Positions 1 to 5,562 of a stretch of DNA of 7,004 bases are shown here, piece by piece. Source of the DNA: Cytophagales bacterium (GTDB lineage Bacteria; Bacteroidota; Bacteroidia; Cytophagales; UBA9547); contig DMUD01000275.1 of NCBI GenBank assembly GCA_003476475.1, positions 1 through 7,004 of the forward strand. The letters are read 5' to 3'. The notes beneath the pieces are model-generated. The model was not told the origin of the DNA, made no database searches, and saw only the letters and a program-made list of their open reading frames with translations. Made by a program: the position numbers and the translations under genes. Positions within the stretch are counted from its first letter, which is position 1. Every line of letters starts with the position of its first letter.

Positions 1-53
1 ACACAAACGAGCAAGCTGAAGAAATCAAAGGCTGGATTCAGCTTTTAAGATGA
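1..53 (+). CDS. C-terminal end of an unidentified protein (5' truncated)
   Basis: Reading from base 3, the frame is open to a TGA at 51-53 and encodes NEQAEEIKGWIQLLR preceded by Thr. This looks like a normal amphipathic protein C-terminus. The frame from base 1 is also open, to a TAA at 46-48, but gives a low-complexity Lys/Ser-rich tail that looks less like a protein end. The frame from base 2 is closed at base 17. Only 16 residues are visible, so no family can be assigned. The gene would lie upstream of fabD on the same strand, 124 bp away. Confidence 0.45.
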   Translation, partial: TNEQAEEIKGWIQLLR

Positions 54-100
54 CATAGATTTCATATAAATATCGTTACTGTCTTATAATCAGCCATTTT

Positions 101-132
101 CTTGCTTTTCCTCGAAGCTTATTTTAAATTTG
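101..132 (+). promoter_or_regulatory. Candidate Bacteroidota-type promoter of fabD
   Basis: TAAATTTG at 125-132 is a perfect match to the Bacteroidota -7 element TAnnTTTG. CTTG at 101-104 lies 20 nt upstream and matches three of the four bases of the -33 element TTTG; the usual spacing is about 19 nt. Transcription would begin roughly at 137-142, giving a leader of about 35-40 nt before the fabD ATG at 178. No other exact TAnnTTTG is seen in the 124-bp gap. A TATAAT at 85-90 is present but has no good partner. Confidence 0.5.
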
Positions 133-139
133 TAAGCTT
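115..139. repeat. 7-bp inverted repeat around the fabD -7 element
   Basis: AAGCTTA at 115-121 and TAAGCTT at 133-139 are perfect reverse complements separated by 11 bp. The spacer contains the whole proposed -7 element (125-132) of fabD. It could be an operator, or a weak hairpin in read-through transcripts from the upstream gene. No T-run follows the second arm, so it is a poor intrinsic terminator. Arms this short arise by chance several times in 7 kb, so only the placement is suggestive. Confidence 0.3.
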
Positions 140-177
140 ACGGTTTTCTATTTTCACTTTTTATTATCGATTTCAAA

Positions 178-1056
178 ATGAAAAAAGCATACATTTTTCC
201 TGGTCAGGGGTCTCAATTTTCAGGAATGGGAAAAGAGCTTTTTGATAGCCACAAAGCTTCGAAAGAGCTTTTTTTACAAGCCAATGACATATTGGGTTTT
301 GACATCACCAAAATAATGTTTGAAGGCAGCGACGAGGATTTGCGCCAAACAAACGTAACGCAACCCGCTATCTTCCTTCATTCGGTAGCTATGGCAAAAG
401 CCGCCAATGAATTCAAGCCCGACATGGTGGCTGGACATTCATTGGGCGAGTTTTCGGCCCTTGTGGCGGCCAATTCGCTCAGTTTTGAAGACGGACTAAA
501 GTTGGTGTACAAAAGAGCCATGGCCATGCAAAAAGCTTGCGAGGCCGAACCGGGCACTATGGCCGCCGTTTTGGGACTCGACGACAGCTTGGTAGACGAG
601 ATATGCAAGTCGGTAAAAGAAGGCGTGGTTGTAGCCGCCAATTACAACTGTCCAGGACAGCTGGTTATATCAGGTTCGGTAAAAGCAGTAGAAACTGCCT
701 GTGTAAAACTGAAGGAAGCTGGTGCAAAAAGAGCTTTAATCTTACAAGTTGGAGGTGGTTTTCATTCTCCGCTAATGAAACCTGCTGAAGATGAGCTAAA
801 AGCAGCGATAGAATCGGTACATTTTTCGAAACCAATTTGTCCTGTATATCAAAACGTTACAACAAAACCCCATCGTGATTCTGCCGAAATCAAATCCAAT
901 TTGATAAAGCAACTAACTTCTCCTGTACGTTGGACCGAAAGTATAAAAAACATGGTGGAAGATGGAGCAAGCTGCTTTTTAGAGTGCGGGCCAGGCAAAG
1001 TATTACAAGGTTTGGTCAAAAAAATAGCACCGGAAATCGAAGTATCTAGCATTTAA
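178..1056 (+). CDS. fabD: Malonyl-CoA:acyl-carrier-protein transacylase FabD
   Basis: This cytoplasmic enzyme transfers malonyl from CoA to the phosphopantetheine arm of ACP, supplying the extender unit for type II fatty acid synthesis. The 292-residue protein is close to the usual length of about 300-310. Visible motifs are the N-terminal FPGQGSQ (residues 7-13, oxyanion-hole Gln10), the nucleophile elbow GHSLGE (86-91, catalytic Ser88), Arg113 in YKRAMAMQ (binds the malonyl carboxylate in E. coli FabD), the catalytic His196 in GGFHSPLMKP, and GPGKVL (271-276). The ATG at 178 gives the standard N-terminus starting a few residues before FPGQGSQ. No Shine-Dalgarno precedes it, only an A/T-rich leader. 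fabH, fabF, fabG and acpP are not adjacent. The dehydratase gene follows after 31 bp and may share its transcript. Third-codon-position GC is much higher at about 301-660 than in the rest of the gene. Confidence 0.97.
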   Translation: MKKAYIFPGQGSQFSGMGKELFDSHKASKELFLQANDILGFDITKIMFEGSDEDLRQTNVTQPAIFLHSVAMAKAANEFKPDMVAGHSLGEFSALVAANSLSFEDGLKLVYKRAMAMQKACEAEPGTMAAVLGLDDSLVDEICKSVKEGVVVAANYNCPGQLVISGSVKAVETACVKLKEAGAKRALILQVGGGFHSPLMKPAEDELKAAIESVHFSKPICPVYQNVTTKPHRDSAEIKSNLIKQLTSPVRWTESIKNMVEDGASCFLECGPGKVLQGLVKKIAPEIEVSSI

Positions 1057-1068
1057 GTATTTTCATTG

Positions 1069-1080
1069 ACCTTTAAAGGT
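1069..1080 (+). promoter_or_regulatory. Shine-Dalgarno-like AAAGG within a 12-bp palindrome
   Basis: ACCTTTAAAGGT at 1069-1080 is a perfect 12-bp palindrome. Its right half supplies AAAGG (1075-1079), which ends 8 nt before the ATG at 1088 and matches the core of the ribosome-binding consensus. It supports this start codon. None of the other four starts in the window has a comparable purine-rich site. A palindrome without a loop cannot fold into a tight hairpin, and 12-bp palindromes are expected one or two times in 7 kb, so a regulatory role is not claimed. Confidence 0.4.
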
Positions 1081-1087
1081 TGAATAT

Positions 1088-3055
1088 ATGCGTAAAAGAA
1101 CGGACGTCATTCAGAAGTTCATATATAGACTGCCCAAGTACCTAGTCTTGCAAGTGGACGTGCTAATATGCCTTTTGAGTGTGTTAGTAGCCTACTTTTT
1201 GAGGTACAATTTGGAAAGTCTGCCCACACATGTTTGGATTGATATTTACACCTCCATTTGTGTAATATGCTCTGTGAAGCTTATCTCTTTCTTTTATTTC
1301 AAGAGCTATACTGGCATTATTCGCTATACAAGCGTAGAAGATGCCAAACGAATATTTTATTCGCTTACCTCTAGTTTCATAGCACTTTCTGCCATCAATC
1401 TTGGATTATATTTATATTTTGGCCACCTTTTAATTCCCACTTCAATATTAATAATAGACTTTTTGGCCTCCACATTGTTTATGGCTAGCTTCCGTATTGT
1501 GGCCAAAATCTCGTATTACGAGTGGCAAACCCAAAATGTCGAGAAAATAAATGTCATCATTTATGGTGCTGGCCAAGCTGGTATCATTACCAAAAAAACA
1601 CTCGACCAAGATACCAGCATGAACTACAATGTAGTTGCTTTTGTAGACGACAAAACGAGCAAATCTGGAGGCATGATAGATGGTGTTACCATATACAGTG
1701 CTCGAAAAAAACTGGAAGAAATAATTAAAACAAAAAATGTTGAGCTTGTCATTATTGCCATTCAAAAAGTTTCTTCGGAACGAAAGAAAAAAATCATCGA
1801 CACCTGCTTGTCGTATGGCGTACAAATACGAAACGTGCCACCTGTTGAAAAATGGATAAATGGCGAGCTGAGCTTGAAGCAAATAAAAGATGTAAAAATT
1901 GAGGACGTATTGGGTCGCGAAGCCATAAGTCTAGACAATACGGTCATAAAAGAAGAATTGAACAAGAAAAGAATACTTGTAACAGGTGCCGCAGGCTCTA
2001 TTGGAAGCGAATTGTGCCGTCAAATCGCCCATTTCTCACCCAGTTTGCTCATTATGGTCGACCAGTCAGAATCGGCTTTATACGACATCGACATGGAATT
2101 TCAAGACCAAAACTTTAAATGCCCACGCACTCTCATATTGGCCGATGTGCGAAATATGCAAAAAATGGAGAAGGTATTTGAAATGTATAAACCCGAGGTT
2201 GTCTTTCATGCAGCAGCCTACAAACATGTACCTGTAATGGAACAAAATCCATCCGAAGCGGTACATACCAATATTTTGGGCACCCGCATATTAGCCGATT
2301 TGTCGATAAAACACATGACAAAGAAATTTATCATGATTTCGACCGACAAAGCTGTAAATCCTACTAGCGTAATGGGTGCTTCTAAACGTGTAGCGGAAAT
2401 TTACATTCAGTCTCTAAATAGTTTTTCAATCGATGGGAATTCCGAAACATCTACACGCTTTATCACAACAAGGTTTGGAAATGTACTTGGTTCAAACGGT
2501 TCGGTTATACCTCGCTTCAAAAAACAAATTGCTGAAGGTGGCCCAATAACTGTAACCCACCCTGAAATCACCCGTTATTTTATGACCATTCCCGAAGCTA
2601 GCCAACTGGTTTTGGAGGCCAGTGCTATTGGAAAAGGGGGTGAAATATTCTTGTTCGACATGGGGGAGTCCATCAAAATAGTGGATTTGGCCAAAAAAAT
2701 GATCAAGTTGTCGGGACTTATTCTTGGAAAAGACATTCAACTGGTATTTTCTGGACTAAGACCTGGCGAAAAGTTGTACGAAGAATTGTTGAATAACGAA
2801 GAAAACACCTTGCCTACGCATCATCCAAAAATCATGATTGCCAAAGTGCGTCATCAAGAATTTAACCAAGTTAAAGAAGACATGGCCAAACTGATGAAAT
2901 ACTACGATAAAGGGGAAGAAGAAAGGATGGTGATGCAAATGAAGCAGATGGTACCAGAATACAAAAGCAACAACTCTGTGTTTGAAAAATTTGACGAACA
3001 GAAAGATAAAAAAGCATTGAATCTTCCTGTACAACCTACCACTTCATTTATCTAA
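1088..3055 (+). CDS. Membrane-bound nucleotide-sugar 4,6-dehydratase, WbpM/PglF/CapD family
   Basis: Members of this family sit in the inner membrane and convert UDP-GlcNAc or a related sugar nucleotide to the 4-keto-6-deoxy form, the first step toward deoxyamino sugars of capsule, O-antigen or glycoproteins. The 655 residues fit the long class. Four hydrophobic segments lie at about 18-38, 50-71, 90-112 and 114-136. A first Rossmann-like domain (CoA_binding_3 type) has GAGQAG at 160-165. The catalytic SDR domain (Polysacc_synt_2 type, about 295-575) has TGAAGSIG at 299-306 for NAD(P). The active-site stretch is STDKAVNPTSVMGASK (418-433): Ser418, Asp420, Lys421, Met429 and Lys433. Met stands where classical SDRs have Tyr, as in WbpM and PglF. 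RPGEKLYEELL (558-568) is also typical. A Lys/Glu/Met-rich tail follows residue 590. The start is supported by an AAAGG site. The substrate cannot be read from sequence, and no aminotransferase or glycosyltransferase gene lies within view. Confidence 0.92.
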   Translation: MRKRTDVIQKFIYRLPKYLVLQVDVLICLLSVLVAYFLRYNLESLPTHVWIDIYTSICVICSVKLISFFYFKSYTGIIRYTSVEDAKRIFYSLTSSFIALSAINLGLYLYFGHLLIPTSILIIDFLASTLFMASFRIVAKISYYEWQTQNVEKINVIIYGAGQAGIITKKTLDQDTSMNYNVVAFVDDKTSKSGGMIDGVTIYSARKKLEEIIKTKNVELVIIAIQKVSSERKKKIIDTCLSYGVQIRNVPPVEKWINGELSLKQIKDVKIEDVLGREAISLDNTVIKEELNKKRILVTGAAGSIGSELCRQIAHFSPSLLIMVDQSESALYDIDMEFQDQNFKCPRTLILADVRNMQKMEKVFEMYKPEVVFHAAAYKHVPVMEQNPSEAVHTNILGTRILADLSIKHMTKKFIMISTDKAVNPTSVMGASKRVAEIYIQSLNSFSIDGNSETSTRFITTRFGNVLGSNGSVIPRFKKQIAEGGPITVTHPEITRYFMTIPEASQLVLEASAIGKGGEIFLFDMGESIKIVDLAKKMIKLSGLILGKDIQLVFSGLRPGEKLYEELLNNEENTLPTHHPKIMIAKVRHQEFNQVKEDMAKLMKYYDKGEEERMVMQMKQMVPEYKSNNSVFEKFDEQKDKKALNLPVQPTTSFI

Positions 3056-4026
3056 CATTCTGAGTTAGTCTCTTTCTTGGACTTGTTTCTTCCTTTTGCG
3101 TTCAAGTAAGGATTGTATCCGTTCGATACTTTGGCATAATAGCCCGTACCATCGTAAGCTCTTTTCTCAGGGTGGCTTTTGCATTCGGACGAACAAGCAC
3201 CTTCCATTTCCCAACCACATTTTTCGCACACTGGCACATGGTTGTTGCAAACTGGATTAGCGCAATTCACCATCCTATCGCATTTAGTGCCACATATATA
3301 ACATTGTGAAACTACAACTGGATTTACCGAATTTACATCTACCGTAATTCTATTGTCAAAAACATAACATTTGCCTTCAAAATCCTCCCCTCCAGCCTCC
3401 ATGCCGTATTTGATAATGCCTCCGTGCAACTGATATACATTTTGAAAACCCTTTTCAAGAAGATACGCACTTGCTTTTTCACATTTAATGCCGCCTGTAC
3501 AATAGGTCAGAATCTTCTTGTCCTTGTATTTTTCTAGTTCAGATAACTTATCAGGAAATTCCCTAAAATTTTCAATGTCTAATTTTACCGCATTTTTAAA
3601 ATGCCCAACACTATGTTCGTAATTAGAACGCACATCCAACACCACCACATCTTCTTGTTCCTTCATGGCTTTGAATTCTGAAGGTTCCAAGTGAATTCCG
3701 GTACGCTTGTTTGGATCAATGTCCAAAAGACTGGAATGTACAATTTCAGACTTCACCCTTACATGCATTTTGGCAAATGTTGGAGTGTCTGACTCGTCGA
3801 CCTTGAAATCGGTTTTAGCAAATCGAGGGTCAGATTTTAGCACTCGCATGTATTCCTCGCAGCTTTTCTTTGTGCCCGAAATGGTGCCATTGATTCCTTC
3901 TTTGGCTACAATAATGCGGCCTACCAAATTCAATGAAAGACAAAACAAGTGGTGTTGTTCGCGAAACTCTTCAGGATTATCTATTGGCGAATAGCAATAG
4001 TAAAGAAGTACAGTATGTTTTTTCAT
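3052..4026 (-). CDS. trhO: tRNA uridine(34) hydroxylase TrhO (rhodanese family, YceA/UPF0176)
   Basis: TrhO carries out oxygen-dependent hydroxylation of uridine 34 in a subset of tRNAs, giving 5-hydroxyuridine, the precursor of cmo5U or mo5U at the wobble position. The 324-residue protein has the family layout. An N-terminal UPF0176 domain (about 1-95) contains AKEGINGTISG (41-51). A rhodanese domain (about 110-215) has VVLDVRSNYE (128-137) and the active loop CTGGIKCEKAS (176-186), with Cys176 as the expected nucleophile and Cys182 also conserved. A Cys-rich C-terminal region (242-282) has CYIC, CANPVC, CEKC and CSSEC, consistent with metal binding. The frequent Arg of the loop (GIRC) is Lys181 here. 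The ATG at 4026 gives the usual start MKKHTVLLYY. The gene has its own promoter candidate and its TAG overlaps the TAA of the convergent dehydratase gene. Confidence 0.95.
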   Translation of the reverse strand: MKKHTVLLYYCYSPIDNPEEFREQHHLFCLSLNLVGRIIVAKEGINGTISGTKKSCEEYMRVLKSDPRFAKTDFKVDESDTPTFAKMHVRVKSEIVHSSLLDIDPNKRTGIHLEPSEFKAMKEQEDVVVLDVRSNYEHSVGHFKNAVKLDIENFREFPDKLSELEKYKDKKILTYCTGGIKCEKASAYLLEKGFQNVYQLHGGIIKYGMEAGGEDFEGKCYVFDNRITVDVNSVNPVVVSQCYICGTKCDRMVNCANPVCNNHVPVCEKCGWEMEGACSSECKSHPEKRAYDGTGYYAKVSNGYNPYLNAKGRNKSKKETNSEC

Positions 4027-4037
4027 GTTGCAACGTG

Positions 4038-4054
4038 CTAAGTTTCAGTCTTAG
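4038..4054 (-). other. Short hairpin in the proposed trhO leader
   Basis: On the minus strand, CTAAG (4054-4050) and CTTAG (4042-4038) are perfect complements around a 7-nt loop. The hairpin fills much of the roughly 35-nt leader predicted between the trhO start site and its ATG at 4026. The palindrome GTTGCAAC (4027-4034) directly abuts the ATG. The stem is only 5 bp with two G-C pairs, so it may be chance. Confidence 0.2.
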
Positions 4055-4066
4055 TGTGAGCAAATG

Positions 4067-4097
4067 CAAAATTAAGCGAATAAAACATGCTTACAAG
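4067..4097 (-). promoter_or_regulatory. Candidate Bacteroidota-type promoter of trhO
   Basis: Read on the minus strand, TAATTTTG (4074-4067) is an exact match to the -7 consensus TAnnTTTG. CTTG (4097-4094) lies exactly 19 nt upstream, matching three of four bases of the -33 element TTTG at the consensus spacing. Transcription would start near 4060, about 35 nt before the trhO ATG. The position, in the 91-bp gap between the DUF4296 stop and trhO, suggests trhO can be transcribed separately from the priA operon. Confidence 0.55.
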
Positions 4098-4112
4098 CTG
4101 ATTTTTATCAGC
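4097..4112 (-). terminator. Hairpin just after the DUF4296 gene, possible weak terminator
   Basis: GCTGAT and ATCAGC form a perfect 6-bp stem with a 4-nt loop (AAAA on the minus strand), starting 6 nt after the DUF4296 stop codon. One G-U pair could extend it. It is well placed to end the priA-DUF1573-DUF4296 transcript. No continuous U-run follows immediately (the next minus-strand bases are TTGTAAGC), so termination would be incomplete or factor-assisted. Its last base overlaps the trhO -33 element. Confidence 0.35.
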
Positions 4113-4117
4113 CGAAA

Positions 4118-4459
4118 TTATTTGGACAAAGCTTCTTTCAAACTAAGGCTGTCTACCGTAAGCGCATACACCTTATCTAGCAATTTTACATTTATTTGGT
4201 AAAAACGCATGCTTGAATCGAACACTGCCAGTTGGGTGCCCTGTGCTTTTAGAATAGAATCTTCCAACCTTTTGTACACAAATTTAGAAGTGTCGGAATA
4301 CTGAAAATTGGAATTCACATACGCCTCCGCCAAATGAAGATTTTCTAAAATTTCCGCCATTTTAGCAGGCTGTATTAGGTTTTCGGGTACTTTATTTTCG
4401 TCGTTACAAGCCATTAATACAAATATCGGCATAAAGAAGAAACACAATAAACGAGTCAT
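4118..4459 (-). CDS. DUF4296 family lipoprotein
   Basis: This is a 113-residue predicted lipoprotein of unknown function. The N-terminus has a basic residue (Arg3), a hydrophobic stretch and a lipobox LMAC (15-18), so Cys18 should be lipidated after cleavage by signal peptidase II. The mature part begins with the acidic CNDEN, which could favour passage to the outer membrane or cell surface. The DUF4296 pattern is clear: VPENLIQPAKMAEILENLHL (24-43) followed by AEAYV, then a helical second half with FDSSMRFY (80-87) and a long C-terminal helix. The mature protein is probably all-helical. The ATG at 4459 lies 10 nt after the DUF1573 stop codon and has no Shine-Dalgarno. The gene is the last of the priA operon, and a hairpin follows its stop. 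The family is largely confined to Bacteroidota, and no biochemical role is known to me. Confidence 0.85.
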   Translation of the reverse strand: MTRLLCFFFMPIFVLMACNDENKVPENLIQPAKMAEILENLHLAEAYVNSNFQYSDTSKFVYKRLEDSILKAQGTQLAVFDSSMRFYQINVKLLDKVYALTVDSLSLKEALSK

Positions 4460-4469
4460 ATCAATGAAT

Positions 4470-5552
4470 TTATTTTACAACATTAGCTCTCATCCACAAA
4501 TTAATACTAGGGTTGGATGGCGAATTGGTGATGATGGTGAGATGTTTATTTTGTATTCCCTCACGGTCTTTGGTATTCAATGTCAATCGAACAAAACTAC
4601 TTTCACCAGGAGCCAATTCGTACTTTGGTATTTCAAAAGAAATACATTTGCAGGCGGGTACCAATTTGCGAATAACTAAAGCTTCTTTACCCTCGTTGGT
4701 AAATTTATAGTTGAAACTTACGGCTGCTCCCTCCTTTACTGTTCCAAAGTGATGATCCTGTTTTTCGAATTTTATTTTGGGCGCTTTGGCTGCCGATGTG
4801 GCATCGAGCGGAGCAAAATATTCTTCGATATGGGCGGCAAGTGGTATGCGCTTTACCGACATGGAATCATCGGTTGTAAAAAACGTAATGGTATCACTTA
4901 CAAATCCCCAATCGCGTCGAGCCACGGCATTGTAAGTAATATCTAATTTGGCAATTTCTTGGCTTTTTAAATCAAGTTTGTTCAGCTTCACTATCATAAA
5001 AGAAGTGTCGTACGAAAGCCTCACTATTTTTACATCTTTAGTTCCCGCATTGTAAAATTCAAATTCCCTCTTTTCGGGCTGTAGGTTTCTCACCGTCTTC
5101 AAATTCAAATATTTGGATTGAAAACGGAGATTTCCAAAAGGATACACCAACTCTCGTTCAATAAGTCGCTGATTTACCACCACAATCCCTTTCAAAAAGA
5201 GAATAACGGGCGTTTCGTAGCCTTCGAAAAATACCGAAACAGTTTTGTTGATTTCGCCCGGACGATTTATTGTGTTGTAAACTACTTGCACATGACCGGC
5301 GCTGTCTTCAGGTATAGCCACTTCTGTATATTCAGCCGCCGTGCAACCACAAGAAGGCACAACTTTTTGTATTTTAATGGGCACATCGCCTCTATTAAAA
5401 AAGACAAAGTCGTATCGAATTTTTCCAACCTCCTCTACTACTTTTCCAAAATTGGCAGTTTTCGTAACAAAATATACAGGAGCATTTTGGGCTGAAATAG
5501 ACCCCAATACACACAATGAAATAAAGATATAAAGCAGACTTTTTTTGAACAT
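4470..5552 (-). CDS. Secreted protein with two DUF1573 domains
   Basis: DUF1573 domains are Ig-like beta-sandwich modules of uncertain function, common in exported Bacteroidota proteins. I place the start at the ATG at 5552, giving 360 residues with a classical signal peptide (MFKKSLLYIF, hydrophobic core to about 17, likely cleavage after ISA at 19-21). A TTG eight codons upstream (5576) is in frame but would overlap priA and put eight extra residues before the Lys pair. Domain 1 (about 26-125) has the family signature SCGCT (67-71). A middle region (126-245) looks like another beta-rich Ig-like module. Domain 2 (about 259-358) has ACKC (300-303) in place of SCGC, followed by LAPGESSFVRLTLNT and the typical TNSPSNP. 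The protein probably acts in the periplasm or at the outer membrane. It lies 10 nt after priA and 10 nt before the DUF4296 gene, so co-transcription is likely. No enzymatic motif is seen. Confidence 0.9.
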   Translation of the reverse strand: MFKKSLLYIFISLCVLGSISAQNAPVYFVTKTANFGKVVEEVGKIRYDFVFFNRGDVPIKIQKVVPSCGCTAAEYTEVAIPEDSAGHVQVVYNTINRPGEINKTVSVFFEGYETPVILFLKGIVVVNQRLIERELVYPFGNLRFQSKYLNLKTVRNLQPEKREFEFYNAGTKDVKIVRLSYDTSFMIVKLNKLDLKSQEIAKLDITYNAVARRDWGFVSDTITFFTTDDSMSVKRIPLAAHIEEYFAPLDATSAAKAPKIKFEKQDHHFGTVKEGAAVSFNYKFTNEGKEALVIRKLVPACKCISFEIPKYELAPGESSFVRLTLNTKDREGIQNKHLTIITNSPSNPSINLWMRANVVK

Positions 5553-5562
5553 GGAATATGGG

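Noticed and set aside
85..90. TATAAT resembling an E. coli-type -10 box upstream of fabD
   Set aside because: No -35 partner is found at suitable spacing, and the Bacteroidota-type match at 101-132 fits the phylum better.
232..275. Repeated AAAGAGCTTTTT at 232-243 and 262-273 in fabD, with a run of seven T
   Set aside because: Both copies encode KELF (residues 19-22 and 29-32) in an intact frame. It looks like coincidental reuse of codons rather than a functional repeat.
537..788. 83-codon open frame on the plus strand inside fabD
   Set aside because: It lies in another frame of a clearly functional fabD, is rich in Arg/Cys/Trp without family resemblance, and is explained by the GC-rich block of fabD.
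3052..3068. CTAAC/GTTAG stem as a bidirectional terminator for the convergent pair
   Set aside because: The stem is only 5 bp with two G-C pairs, lies across coding ends, and lacks a clear U-run on either strand. Too weak to annotate as a terminator.
4464..4679. 71-codon plus-strand frame opposite the end of the DUF1573 gene
   Set aside because: It is antisense to a recognisable coding region, has no promoter or conserved motif, and its product is not protein-like enough to call.
5118..5495. 125-codon plus-strand frame opposite the DUF1573 N-terminal domain
   Set aside because: It is the longest antisense frame in the window, but it fully overlaps the conserved SCGC domain on the other strand and shows no motif or signal peptide. 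Treated as a shadow.
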